In this document: piece by piece, positions 25,178-34,930 of the stretch
Layout: every line of letters begins with the position of its first letter
How positions within the stretch are numbered: position 1 is the stretch's first letter
NCBI RefSeq assembly: GCF_001730525.1
Contig: NZ_MDFN01000014.1
Span: 1 to 64,000, forward strand
Reading direction: 5' to 3'
Source: Arcticibacter eurypsychrophilus
GTDB lineage: Bacteria > Bacteroidota > Bacteroidia > Sphingobacteriales > Sphingobacteriaceae
Length of the DNA: 64,000 nt
The notes under the pieces: model-generated
The model's input: only the letters and a program-made list of their open reading frames with translations
Databases searched by the model: none
What the model was told of the DNA's origin: nothing
Made by a program: the position numbers and the translations under genes

Positions 25178-26896
25178 TTATTGTTCAGGAACGTTAGCGG
25201 TAAAGCCTAACACTGGTTTGCCAATGGATTTATATTTACCATTGCCTTTTAAGATAGAGGCGAGTACTGCTTTATCAGACAATATCGCTTGGGCTGATTT
25301 AATCTCTAAATCCGTATTAAAGGCCTGCTCCATACGCCCTTTTTGAAAGTAGTAGCGGGAGACAATTTCATTTTCTAGAATCAGTTTAATTTCTTCTTTA
25401 AATTGATTCAAATCATTTTGCTTACTGGTATAGACCTTTTTTTTCAGGGCATCAAATTCAGTTCGTATTTCAGTGAGTTTTTTCTCCTTTTCAGCTTCTT
25501 CCTGAAGTTCATTTACTAATTTCTCTGTCTTTGTGAAATAGTTGTAATCCTTGTCTGACATATATTTTACGAAATCAGTGTACTCCGTATCAGTAAGTCT
25601 GAAATCTTTGGCACTTGTCAATTGCTTATGTGTACTGCGGTATAATGTGGCGTAATCGAATATGTAAAACTTGCTTAATAAGGTGATCGCAATAGGACTG
25701 TACCGTTGTGGGGTGACAAACTGATCGGGATATATGCCACTTCCATCATAAACAAGTCGCCCTGCTTTGGTGTGATATTCAGAGATCAGCGAATCGGCTA
25801 CTTTGACCACTTCTCCCTGAGCAGAGCGGTGGGTATAGTCCAGCGATTGGATACAACGGCCGGAAGGGGTATAATATTTGGCAACGGTAACTTTGATCAG
25901 GCTATTATAAGGAAGGTTAAAACTTTGCTGTACCAGTCCTTTTCCATAGCTCCTCTGACCAATGATGACAGCTCTGTCGAGGTCCTGTAATGCGCCTGCA
26001 ACAATTTCGGATGCAGAAGCCGAACGGCTATTAACCAGGACAATTAAGGGGATATTTGGTGCTATAGGGGGATTGTAAGTCTTATAGGTATACGATTTTT
26101 CTTTTGTTTTACCTTTTTGTGTTACTACAGTTGTGTTTGCGGCAACAAAAAGATTAACAATTTTTACTGCTTCCTGAAGGATTCCACCACCATTGGAGCG
26201 CAGGTCAAGGATCAATCCGGAAGGTTTGCTTTTTAGAATGGAGGTTAAAGCTTCGGAAACTTCATTACCTGAATTTTCCAGAAACTTGTCCAGTTTGATA
26301 TACCCGATGTGATCATCAATAAGTCCGGAGTAACTCACATTAGGCTGTGTAATTTCATCCCTTATGACATCAACAGTTAGAGGAGTATTTAGGCCGGGGC
26401 GGTCAACGGTAATCTTCAGCGCAGTTCCTTTTGGACCTTTGAGCATGGTACTCACAGATTCATATGTTTTGCCTTTTAAAAAGAGACTATTGATTGCTGT
26501 GATGACATCGCCAGCACGAAGGTCACTTTTTTGGGCAGGAAAACCTTCAAATGTTTCAGCAATGAGAAATTTGCCATCATGCAGCTGAACACTGGTACCG
26601 ATTCCACCATACTGGGTACTCACATATTTCATGCGGTAATCTTCCATATCCGATTCAGGAACAAACTCGGTATATGGGTCCATGCTTTCCAGCATCGCCT
26701 CGATCCCTGTTTGAATCATTTCGGAGGTATTTATTTCATCCACATAGTTGACATTTACTTCTTTATATAGGGAAGTGAAGATCTCGAGGTTTTTAGAGGC
26801 TTGAAAGTAGTCGTCGCTAAAAGCAAATGATAGAATAACAAGTCCGGTGCAAGCGGTCAATATTATTTTTTTAGCATGTTTCCTTAGGTCAAGCAT
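25178..26896 (-). CDS. ctpA: Carboxy-terminal processing protease, S41 family
   Basis: Periplasmic serine protease with a Ser/Lys dyad. One N-terminal hydrophobic segment (KIILTACTGLVILSFAF) anchors it. The PDZ domain (about 80-170) includes GIGTSVQLHDGKFLIAE and RAGDVITAINS. The S41 core holds NSRSASASEIVAGALQD (Ser) and YGKGLVQQSF (Lys). The last 130 residues form a charged helical region. The ATG at 26896 is chosen because the longer frame would begin with a TTG at 26917. At about 572 aa it is the CtpA type, and the window also has a Prc-type enzyme at 14477. Confidence 0.93.
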   Translation of the reverse strand: MLDLRKHAKKIILTACTGLVILSFAFSDDYFQASKNLEIFTSLYKEVNVNYVDEINTSEMIQTGIEAMLESMDPYTEFVPESDMEDYRMKYVSTQYGGIGTSVQLHDGKFLIAETFEGFPAQKSDLRAGDVITAINSLFLKGKTYESVSTMLKGPKGTALKITVDRPGLNTPLTVDVIRDEITQPNVSYSGLIDDHIGYIKLDKFLENSGNEVSEALTSILKSKPSGLILDLRSNGGGILQEAVKIVNLFVAANTTVVTQKGKTKEKSYTYKTYNPPIAPNIPLIVLVNSRSASASEIVAGALQDLDRAVIIGQRSYGKGLVQQSFNLPYNSLIKVTVAKYYTPSGRCIQSLDYTHRSAQGEVVKVADSLISEYHTKAGRLVYDGSGIYPDQFVTPQRYSPIAITLLSKFYIFDYATLYRSTHKQLTSAKDFRLTDTEYTDFVKYMSDKDYNYFTKTEKLVNELQEEAEKEKKLTEIRTEFDALKKKVYTSKQNDLNQFKEEIKLILENEIVSRYYFQKGRMEQAFNTDLEIKSAQAILSDKAVLASILKGNGKYKSIGKPVLGFTANVPEQ

Positions 26897-27004
26897 AATT
26901 ATGAGGTTATAAAGCAATACGTAGGATGCGCTTTAGTAGTATAAATATACTATTTGAAGGCAGGTTTAATCCCTTTTGACCTGCATCGAATAAAAAAATT
27001 ACAA

Positions 27005-27220
27005 TTAAAGGCGGTTATTGTCAATGTTTACCAATCCTTTTTGCAGGGTGAAGACGACATACTCTCTTGTTCTTTTTAATCTGCCCATAAGCCTTAGAAT
27101 CAATTGTTCTTCTTCGCCGGCATGGAATGCCAAATCTTCTTCAGTGAGGTCTCTGTATTTGCGTTTAACCTTTAATTTTAGTCTTTCCCAGTTTTCCGGA
27201 GTGATGCTGATCTCTGCCAT
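27005..27220 (-). CDS. Small CsbD-like protein (71 aa)
   Basis: A short charged protein: SITPENWERLKLKVKRKYRD then LTEEDLAFHAGEEEQLILRL. This W..LK.KVK.K...LTE.DL....G.EE.L..R pattern resembles the CsbD group of small general stress proteins. No membrane segment or signal. The role of CsbD proteins is unknown, and expression under stress is typical. The gene is divergent from the beta-barrel gene and stands alone. Confidence 0.7.
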   Translation of the reverse strand: MAEISITPENWERLKLKVKRKYRDLTEEDLAFHAGEEEQLILRLMGRLKRTREYVVFTLQKGLVNIDNNRL

Positions 27221-27352
27221 AATTTTATTTGACGTAAAATTATGAAAATATAAGTGTTAAATAAAGGCGATTGCAGTGTACATTTACAACTTAATGGAAG
27301 AATTGTTGTTACAAATGTATAACACATCTTAATAAACTTTAAAATTGAAATT

Positions 27353-27949
27353 ATGAAAAAGAGTATATTATTTGGAATGATGCTGATGTTGGCAGGATCT
27401 GCGACTTTTGCACAGCTACCTACCTTTAATCTGGGACTAAAAGGCGGGATCAATTTCGCGAAATTAAATACTGATTTTGCAAAGGAAGAAAATCGTCTTG
27501 GCTATCAGGCTGGTGCCTGGGCACGGGTTGGTATTGCAGGATTTATTATTCAGCCGGAGGCTTACCTTGCAGGGAAAGGCGGAGAGTTTAAAACTGATAA
27601 TTCAAGTGGTGGGGTAGATGCTACAGGAAAAGTACGCTTTACAACACTGGATGTGCCTGTTTTACTGGGAACTAAAATAGGTTTGGGCCCTTTGGGTGTT
27701 CGTTTTATGGCTGGACCAGTTGTTTCTTTTGTATTGGATAAAAATCTTTCATGGGATTCAACTAATGAAGCTTTCACAAAAGACAATTACAAAGATCAGA
27801 ATTGGGGTGCTCAAATTGGTGCTGGTGTTGACATCGCTAATATTACACTTGACTTGCGTTATGAAGCAGGATTATCAAATGTGAGTAATGATGATTCGTT
27901 TAAAAAACAGAACTTATGGCAATTAAGTCTTGGGTTTAAATTACTCTAA
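27353..27949 (+). CDS. Outer membrane beta-barrel protein (PorT/OmpA-barrel type)
   Basis: Signal peptide (MKKSILFGMMLMLAGSATFA) then alternating polar/hydrophobic strands for an 8-stranded barrel: FNLGLKGGINFAKLN, RLGYQAGAWARVGIAGFII, GPLGVRFMAGPVVSFVL, GAQIGAGVDIANITLDLRY, LWQLSLGFKLL ending in a hydrophobic C-terminal strand. Such 200-aa proteins are common in Bacteroidota and most have no known function. It is probably monocistronic, with a terminator about 100 bp downstream. Confidence 0.88.
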   Translation: MKKSILFGMMLMLAGSATFAQLPTFNLGLKGGINFAKLNTDFAKEENRLGYQAGAWARVGIAGFIIQPEAYLAGKGGEFKTDNSSGGVDATGKVRFTTLDVPVLLGTKIGLGPLGVRFMAGPVVSFVLDKNLSWDSTNEAFTKDNYKDQNWGAQIGAGVDIANITLDLRYEAGLSNVSNDDSFKKQNLWQLSLGFKLL

Positions 27950-28445
27950 TCTTATTTTTAAATTTAATAACCGGGGCTGAATGATGAATTAAGTTCAGCA
28001 TTCGCTAATTAATAATAAATTTTTAATTAGCCTCAGTCTATGTTGTATTTTAACGAAAAACGACAATTTTCTATTTGAAGATTGCCGTTTTTTGTTAAAA
28101 GATATGAACCTTGTTAAGTTTTTTGGACCAACTTCCATTAGTTTATTGAAAACTAATTCGAATTTAAATACAGTTTTTAAGATTTTAATTCCTTAAAGAA
28201 TGAAATGGAAAGAATTCATTTTTGATGGTCAGATCTGATCTAACGCCTTATAATTAGTTTCTCCTATAATTTGTAAGTAGCATTAAATCACTTAGAGCTT
28301 GTTTGCTTTTACTTGCTTTGATCCAAATATTAAACTTCTTTGTTCTAATTAATTTGGAATCCAGGAATTGCTTTTAGTTTGGTTCATCCGGATGGTAATA
28401 TTAATTTAATCTGATTTTTTAAAATCAAACCAGTGCTTTCTCAGA
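27950..28445. other. Gene-free 500-bp interval
   Basis: Apart from a small inverted repeat (GCTAATTA at 28004-28011 with 28024-28031) and the terminator at 28052-28096, bases 28100-28445 are AT-rich sequence with no convincing gene, RNA or repeat. A 30-codon frame starting at 28104 is not supported. Confidence 0.5.
28052..28096 (+). terminator. Terminator downstream of the beta-barrel gene
   Basis: AACGAAAAACGACAATTTT (28052-28070) pairs imperfectly with AAGATTGCCGTTTTTTGTT (28078-28096) around a 7-base loop. The T-run is part of the right arm. Confidence 0.7.
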
Positions 28446-30005
28446 TTACTTTGCTGCTTTATAAATAGGCAAAGTAACTGAAATCATAACATTGTTTGAA
28501 GCGGCGCTTTCGTTTTTCATTCTGTCAAGGGCAGTGACTACATAATAGTAGCTTCCGGGAATGCTATCCGTGTCAATGAATGTGGTTTTGTTCTCAAAGC
28601 TGATTTTTATAATATTTGCAGCGTTTTGAATATTAATTTGTTCGGATGCGCTAAAGCGGTATATCACGTAGCCATAGGCAGTTTCTCCGTCACGGGCACG
28701 CATGGGTTCATTCCAGTTTAGCAATACTTTGTTATCTGATTGTAAGGCCACCAAATTAATAGGTACCTGTGGTGGGGTATCATCTCTCCACAACATCTGA
28801 GGAGGTAGAGATGGCCTGGAATAAAAGGTTTGCCGGAGGGAATCCTGAAGCCCCGCATAGTTGCCTGTGAGGGATTTGGAACTGAAGTATACACTCCCCT
28901 GAATCCGGTTGTTGTTACGTAGATACCTGATCTGATCGGGGATCTGTGATTTGCTATTCCATCCGGGACGCCTTTCAATGGCTCTGTAAGCCGCCTGACC
29001 AATATAAACGTGCCTCCCAAAAGCATTATCGCTCCACCAGTCTGTGAGTTTTTCGAATGCCGCAGATCTGTTATGGAAAGGGAAATAAATCTGAGGATTT
29101 ATATAATCAATCCATCCTTTCTCAATCCATTTTTTTGAGTCCCCGTACAAGGATCCATAACTATCAAGTCCGCTACTCTCCGAACCGGTAGAGTCCTGCG
29201 ATTTGTTCCGCCATATTCCAAAGGGGCTAATACCAAATTTGACGTATTTTTTCGCCTGGTGAATACTATCAGAAAGCGTTTGAATTAAGGTATCTACATT
29301 ATGCCGTCTCCAATCGCCTATATCCTTAAATTCTTTACCGTATGCTGCAAATTCTTTAGAGTCGTTAATAAACTGTCCCTTTTCGGGATAAGGGTAAAAA
29401 TAGTCGTCGAAATGAACTCCATCAATATCGTATTTCCGCACTACGTTCATAATGGTTTGAACGATATAGTTTCGAACTTCAGGAATCCCTGGATTAAAGA
29501 GTTTTTTGCCACCGTAATTAAAAAACCAGGAGGGGTTTTGACGGGTAATGTGGTTGAGACTTAACTCTGAGTTAGCCAGTGTAGTGGAAGCGCGGTATGG
29601 ATTAAACCAGGCGTGTAACTCCATTCCTCTTTTATGGGCTTCTTCGATAGCAAAGGTAAGAGGATCATAAAAAGGAAAAGGCGACTGGCCCTGTTTGCCT
29701 GATAAAAATCTACTCCATGGTTCTGTGCCGTTGCCATAAAAAGCATCAGCAGCAGGCCTTACCTGAAGTATGATGGCATTAATACCACTTTTTTGGTGTT
29801 CATCTAAGATGCGAAGCAGTTCATTCTTTTGATTTTCTGTGGAGAGACCTGGTTTCGAAGGCCAGTCAATATTGGCAACAGTTGCCACCCAGACCCCTCT
29901 GAATTCTCTTTTAGGGTGATCCTGAGTATTGTTTATTTGAGCAAAAGCAGATGAGATAGAGCAAATTAAAAAGAGGAGTATTGTAAAGTGATTTAAAATT
30001 TTCAT
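28446..30005 (-). CDS. Glycoside hydrolase-like protein (GHL10, YddW/DigH type) with FN3 domain
   Basis: Secreted protein with signal peptide (HFTILLFLICSISSAFAQ). Residues about 33-370 form the GHL10 TIM barrel: REFRGVWVATVANIDWPS, INAIILQVRPAADAFY, HAWFNPYRAS, DGVHFDDYFYPYP, and DYINPQIYFPFHN. The E. coli member DigH cuts denuded glycan strands at the division site (family knowledge). About 110 C-terminal residues form a fibronectin type III domain (PPQVPINLVALQSDNKVLLNW). Length 519 aa is usual for Bacteroidota members. Monocistronic, with a TATCTTTG element upstream. Confidence 0.9.
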   Translation of the reverse strand: MKILNHFTILLFLICSISSAFAQINNTQDHPKREFRGVWVATVANIDWPSKPGLSTENQKNELLRILDEHQKSGINAIILQVRPAADAFYGNGTEPWSRFLSGKQGQSPFPFYDPLTFAIEEAHKRGMELHAWFNPYRASTTLANSELSLNHITRQNPSWFFNYGGKKLFNPGIPEVRNYIVQTIMNVVRKYDIDGVHFDDYFYPYPEKGQFINDSKEFAAYGKEFKDIGDWRRHNVDTLIQTLSDSIHQAKKYVKFGISPFGIWRNKSQDSTGSESSGLDSYGSLYGDSKKWIEKGWIDYINPQIYFPFHNRSAAFEKLTDWWSDNAFGRHVYIGQAAYRAIERRPGWNSKSQIPDQIRYLRNNNRIQGSVYFSSKSLTGNYAGLQDSLRQTFYSRPSLPPQMLWRDDTPPQVPINLVALQSDNKVLLNWNEPMRARDGETAYGYVIYRFSASEQINIQNAANIIKISFENKTTFIDTDSIPGSYYYVVTALDRMKNESAASNNVMISVTLPIYKAAK

Positions 30006-30064
30006 TATCGATAGCTATTGAATGCATGCCCGGAGGTAGGTAGATTTTCCTGGCTAATAAATGG

Positions 30065-30072
30065 CAAAGATA
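30065..30072 (-). promoter_or_regulatory. -7 element upstream of the GHL10 gene
   Basis: TATCTTTG on the minus strand is an exact TAnnTTTG, 60 bp before the start codon. No clear -33 TTG was found at the expected distance. Confidence 0.45.
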
Positions 30073-30269
30073 CTTTCTTTAAATTTAAATTGTTAAAAGT
30101 TAATTAGGCTAAACAGAAAGGCTTTATGAAGTGTTTTGGATTAAATTATACACATGTTCAATAAAGGCTATTAAAAAAACTGCATATTAGAAGGATATTT
30201 GAGCTGTATAATACGCTTAATCTTCTTTGCTTGTACAAAGAAATGAAATATAAATAAAATTGTACTGTT

Positions 30270-31187
30270 ATGGAAAATGACTCCCCCGAACAAGTTCTCA
30301 CTAAAGATTCGAACAAGTTTTACTTTTTAATACTGTGTATAGTTGCTTTGCTGGGTTCTAATATATATGTATACGTTAACGGTAAAAAATCGGATGATAA
30401 AATTATTACACTAACAGATGAGAAATCCCGCATGGAAATTGAGATCGATAGGATTGAAGCCGAACTTGATCGCACAAAGAACTCTTATCTGGATCTTTCC
30501 ACAGAATTAAAAGAAGGACAAGAAGTAGCAAGGTTAAAAATTACTGAGCTTCGAACTCAATTAAAACAGGGAAAATTAACCCAACAGCAGTTAGCCAGGG
30601 CACAAAAGGAAATAAAAGATTTAAAGTCGTTTGTATCCACTTATACCGCTAATATTAAGAAGCTTGAAAATAAGAATGTTTCTTTGGAAATTCAAAGGGA
30701 TAGTTTACAAACTACTGTGGCGAATATAAATGAGCGGACCTCTATACTTGAAAAAGAGAATTCGGATTTGAATGCTAAAGTCAAGGTAGCCGCGGCGTTG
30801 AAGATTGCGAATATTGTTGTATCTGCTGTAAGATTAAGAAAAAACGGTAAGGAAAGTGAAGTGACCAGGGCAAGCACAGCAGGGCGTATTAAAGTAAGAT
30901 TTACTATTGCTGACAATGCGCTTGCTACCAAGACGACACATGATATTTTTATGCGAATTATTGACCCTAATGGCAACCTTTTAATTGCTGATGGGGGAAG
31001 TTTATTTACTGCCAACGATGACGAAATGCAGTATACATATAAAACAACGATAGATTTCGATAATACATATGGGAAGTTGTTTTCTATCGATTGGGATAAG
31101 ACGGTGCCTTTTCAAAAAGGGGAGTATGCGATTATTTTGTATGCAGATGGTTATACTGTTGGTAAGGTAACAATAGCTTTACGCTAA
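30270..31187 (+). CDS. Membrane-anchored coiled-coil protein, unknown function
   Basis: A short cytoplasmic start is followed by one membrane helix (FYFLILCIVALLGSNIYVYV). Residues about 40-165 are a long coiled coil (EKSRMEIEIDRIEAELDRTK and similar heptads). The C-terminal 130 residues are a compact domain that begins VAAALKIANIVVSAVRLR and ends with a beta-rich part (IRDPNG-like IIDPNGNLLIADGGSLF, YAIILYADGYTVGKVTIAL). This layout suggests an inner-membrane protein with a periplasmic rod and globular head. It converges on the kinase gene with a 10-bp gap and no terminator. Confidence 0.75.
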   Translation: MENDSPEQVLTKDSNKFYFLILCIVALLGSNIYVYVNGKKSDDKIITLTDEKSRMEIEIDRIEAELDRTKNSYLDLSTELKEGQEVARLKITELRTQLKQGKLTQQQLARAQKEIKDLKSFVSTYTANIKKLENKNVSLEIQRDSLQTTVANINERTSILEKENSDLNAKVKVAAALKIANIVVSAVRLRKNGKESEVTRASTAGRIKVRFTIADNALATKTTHDIFMRIIDPNGNLLIADGGSLFTANDDEMQYTYKTTIDFDNTYGKLFSIDWDKTVPFQKGEYAIILYADGYTVGKVTIALR

Positions 31188-31197
31188 TTTAAAGCAG

Positions 31198-34100
31198 CTA
31201 AATTACTATAGGCAGGCGCAAGTAAAAGGTAGTTCCCTTATCCTGTTCCGTAACGAAAGTAATGGTACCTAGCATGTTCTCTATGGCTTGTTTAACGAAG
31301 GCTAAGCCTAACCCTGTCCCCGAACTTTTTGTAGTAAAATTTGGGTTGAAAATAATATCTTTCAAATCTTCAGGGATACCTTTTCCATTGTCTGAAACCG
31401 TTATTATGGCAAATTGACCATCCGATTTGAGCGATAAGTTAATGTAACCCGGTTCTGTTTCAGGAATGGCCTCTATTGCATTTTTGATGAGGTTGTTAAA
31501 TATTCTTAAAAGATGATCTTTACTTCCGTTAAGAAAGAATTCGGGCATATCGTGTTTAAAGGAGATGTTAAGTCCAGGGGAATCTGCATAGATGTCTATC
31601 GATCGTTTGATGATTTCTATCAGGTTAATCCTTGAAAACGGGGTGTCTGGAAGTTTAGCAAAGTTAGAGAACTCTGAAGCAATCAATGCAAGGCTTTCAA
31701 TCTGCTCGATAAACGACTTGCTGAACCGTTCAAACTTTTTACTAAAATTAGGATCATTTTCACGCCATGATTTTTCAAGCAGTTGTACGCCTAGCTTTAA
31801 TGGAGTAAGCGGGTTTTTTATTTCATGGGCGACCTGTTTCGCCATTTCACGCCATGCTGATTCTCTTTCAGAGCGCGCAAGTTTCCTGGCGCTTTCTTCC
31901 AACGCTAAAATCATCGTGTTATACTCTTTGATTAAGCTGCCTATCTCGTCATTGCTTTCCCATTTAATAGGTTCATTTTTTCCATCAATACTAACCTCAC
32001 TGAGGCTTTTACTCACTAATGTAAGCGGAAATGTAATCTGGTTGGCGAGGAATATGGCAAATATGGCAATGATAATTAGTACAAGCGCATATACATTAAT
32101 CAATGTATTTAGATAGTGACCAATTCGGGAGTCATAATCGCGCTCAAAAGAAAATTTCGGTATGCTGAGGTAAGCAATTGTTTCGTTCCTATCGTTTCTT
32201 AAAGGTTGATAAGCGGTTACATATTTCATTCTGCCCACCAGTTCTTCATTGAGGTATTCTGAGCGTTGAAGCCTCTGGAGATAGATATAAGCCAATGCAT
32301 TCATGCGGGGCTCTAGAAATCCATTATCGTAGATCTTATATTGTGTAGTAAAAAGTAATCGGCCTTGTACATCATAAAGGGTTAAGTCTGTCGCGTTTAT
32401 TTCAGAGAATGTCCGCAACATTTCTTCTGTAGCCATTAACTTTTCATTCTTGAAAATTTTATTCTTTTCTAATCCTGAATTGATTTGATTGACTTGTTCG
32501 ATTACATCTTTCTCCAAGTCATTTTTAAACTGACTACTGATACTAAAATAGGTGATCAAACTAACCATCAATAGCGTAAAAGCAATAGCGACTACAAGTG
32601 ATGCCTGAATCCTTGTTTTATATAGAATACGATGCCGGGATAAAAGGTATTTCCATCCATTTCGGTCAATTATAAAATTTTCGTCGTGAAAGGTTACCCA
32701 TAGCTGATACAGCAAGCCGATGAAAACGGTCAAGAGTATCATTACCAGAAACATAAAGGATACAGAAGCCAGCTTCATGATCAATGATGAGATCGGACGG
32801 CTTACTACAATAAGTTTCTTGGCATTAGACTGATAGATAAGGTGACTGTACCCATTTTGTTCAGTAAAAATAAACTGATTGATTTTACCCGGAAAAGTAT
32901 TATTAATTAAATTGTAAGTGTAATTGCCATTTTGATTGAGTAAATGCCCATCCAGGTAAAAGGCAAATGAATAATTACTCAATCCCTTATCGGAAATCAT
33001 TTTGCTGTCTATCAGCACTTCGGGCAACGTACCCAAATTCTTAAATGTTTTAGATTTTAAAGTAATGATTAGTGTCCCAATCTGCCGATGTTGATCTTTT
33101 ACCGGAATGATCGCAAAATAGTTCTGAAATCCAAAAGTATTATTTACACGATAGAAATTTTCGGAAACTTTAATAGATCCAGCCAGTACCAGGTTCCTGT
33201 AGTTGTGGATTTGGGTGCTATCTGCTGTGTTATATTCCTGCCCTGGAGTAAATGTAAAAGTTTCAAATTCATATCTGGACAAGTAACCTTCAAAATAAAG
33301 TTTTTTTAGATTATCATCCAGAATCGCTTTATTTATAGTGTGTTTTCTAAAGTACTCCTTTATAAATTCGTCGTTACTCATCTCTTGCTCCAATGACATA
33401 AAAAGTAGGACAGCATTGGGATCATCAGCCGATTCTAATTTGTAGGCAGTTACCTTTCTTAACTCTCTTTCTTTTTCAAATTCAAAGGAAGACAGTTTAA
33501 TAGAGGCAATGATTGAAAAAAGTAGTACACTAAACAAAAAGATGACCAAACGGTAGTTTTTCTTTTTTGTATAAAAGCAGTATCCTCTAATAAATAGTAT
33601 AATACAGAATAAAGGGATGTAAACATTTATAGTACCCAGAATCAGATTGATGAGTAGGAGAATAATAACTCCGTTAATAAATATTTTGAGTCTTGTCTGG
33701 TTTGAAATAGGTAGTTTATCTCCGATAGCCAGGATAATTTCCAGTACAAGATAGAGGTTAAAGGCGGAAATATAGAGTAGAAAAATAGCGATCCAACTGT
33801 GATCTGTTAGATTTAAAATATTGGTAAGGTCGAAGTTAATATTTGATTTTATGATTAACGCATAAAACAAATCACTTTGCTGACTGGCAATCAGATAAAT
33901 AATCAAGCCTAAAAGGATGAAGATAATGATGCCCGCTATTTTATTTATAGGCAATGTAGTCAGCTTCAAATCCTTACGGAAACTATAAATAAAGCATAAA
34001 AACCAACTTATAATAAGTGTGTTGAGCAGATAGTCGCCCAATGAGGGAAGTAAAAATCCGTCATTGAAATGCCTGGGATCGAATAAGCTCACGTTAAATA

Positions 34101-34896
34101 CCTTGTCCAGATAAGGAAAATAGAGCGTACAGACTCTGAAAATCAAAAAATATAGGAAAAAAAGGCAGGTTGCAGCCTTTACATGTCCTTTTGAAGCAAT
34201 AGAGACACTTAAATAATTAATAAAAATAGTAGCGAAGAGTACGGCAAGAGCCCACATGGATAGCTCTAACGTAGAGTAAAAGGTGTTTGTTAAGGACGAT
34301 TTTAGTTTAACTGAAAGCATAAAATCGCCTTCAATATTTCTAATGGTATATGTTTTTTTGTCACTGAGACCGGCAATTTCAAGGTTATTGTCTTTAATGA
34401 GATCTTCGGCAAATATGTTTTTCAGATACGAATTCTGAAATTTATACTCTGCTTTTAGAGGAATGATACAAACTACAGAGAAGGATCCGGAAGTCTTTTT
34501 TATAGCTTCATACCATCCATTGTGCGTTTTTATTCGGTTACTTCCTTCCTTTAAACCAGCATCTGTTTGAGGAGCAACCCTATTTGCTCCCCAGAATACC
34601 AATTGGTTATTCTTATAAGTGTGTACATAAATTGTCTTGACATCCCGGAATGTCTGAATTAAATTTATGGCAAGCCTTGGATCTTTGTGAATGGTCCGGA
34701 GCGCGTTAAAGTTTACAGAATCGCCCAAATAATCATTGATGAACTTTTCTTTCTTGTGAAGGCGAGTCTCTAACGTTTTAGCATCAAAATCCAGTAACTC
34801 ATCTTTGCTGTACGTAAAATTAATTAATAAAGCGGTAGCTGTACAGCCTAGTGTTAACAGAAATAAAATGATTCGTATCTTAAAAGTTGCGCTCAC
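31198..34896 (-). CDS. Large NtrY-like sensor histidine kinase (1232 aa)
   Basis: Membrane sensor kinase without an adjacent response regulator. About the first 750 residues alternate some ten or more membrane helices with two extracytoplasmic segments. A second periplasmic domain is bounded by helices near 760-790 and 940, followed by a HAMP linker (ANQITFPLTLVSKSLSEVS). The HisKA box is MAKQVAHEIKNPLTPLKLG with the phospho-His, and the ATPase shows NLIKNAIEAI, SDNGKGIPED and GTGLGLAFVKQ. The AHEIKNPLTP form is typical of NtrY kinases. The start codon is GTG. It is the last gene of queD-folE-fabD-kinase and begins 34 bp after fabD. Confidence 0.9.
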   Translation of the reverse strand: MSATFKIRIILFLLTLGCTATALLINFTYSKDELLDFDAKTLETRLHKKEKFINDYLGDSVNFNALRTIHKDPRLAINLIQTFRDVKTIYVHTYKNNQLVFWGANRVAPQTDAGLKEGSNRIKTHNGWYEAIKKTSGSFSVVCIIPLKAEYKFQNSYLKNIFAEDLIKDNNLEIAGLSDKKTYTIRNIEGDFMLSVKLKSSLTNTFYSTLELSMWALAVLFATIFINYLSVSIASKGHVKAATCLFFLYFLIFRVCTLYFPYLDKVFNVSLFDPRHFNDGFLLPSLGDYLLNTLIISWFLCFIYSFRKDLKLTTLPINKIAGIIIFILLGLIIYLIASQQSDLFYALIIKSNINFDLTNILNLTDHSWIAIFLLYISAFNLYLVLEIILAIGDKLPISNQTRLKIFINGVIILLLINLILGTINVYIPLFCIILFIRGYCFYTKKKNYRLVIFLFSVLLFSIIASIKLSSFEFEKERELRKVTAYKLESADDPNAVLLFMSLEQEMSNDEFIKEYFRKHTINKAILDDNLKKLYFEGYLSRYEFETFTFTPGQEYNTADSTQIHNYRNLVLAGSIKVSENFYRVNNTFGFQNYFAIIPVKDQHRQIGTLIITLKSKTFKNLGTLPEVLIDSKMISDKGLSNYSFAFYLDGHLLNQNGNYTYNLINNTFPGKINQFIFTEQNGYSHLIYQSNAKKLIVVSRPISSLIMKLASVSFMFLVMILLTVFIGLLYQLWVTFHDENFIIDRNGWKYLLSRHRILYKTRIQASLVVAIAFTLLMVSLITYFSISSQFKNDLEKDVIEQVNQINSGLEKNKIFKNEKLMATEEMLRTFSEINATDLTLYDVQGRLLFTTQYKIYDNGFLEPRMNALAYIYLQRLQRSEYLNEELVGRMKYVTAYQPLRNDRNETIAYLSIPKFSFERDYDSRIGHYLNTLINVYALVLIIIAIFAIFLANQITFPLTLVSKSLSEVSIDGKNEPIKWESNDEIGSLIKEYNTMILALEESARKLARSERESAWREMAKQVAHEIKNPLTPLKLGVQLLEKSWRENDPNFSKKFERFSKSFIEQIESLALIASEFSNFAKLPDTPFSRINLIEIIKRSIDIYADSPGLNISFKHDMPEFFLNGSKDHLLRIFNNLIKNAIEAIPETEPGYINLSLKSDGQFAIITVSDNGKGIPEDLKDIIFNPNFTTKSSGTGLGLAFVKQAIENMLGTITFVTEQDKGTTFYLRLPIVI

Positions 34897-34930
34897 AATA
34901 AGTATTAAACTTTAAGCATTGAAATTTATT

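Noticed and set aside
28100-28445. Small gene or RNA in the gap before the GHL10 gene
   Set aside because: Only a 30-codon frame and AT-rich sequence are present, with no promoter, structure or composition support.
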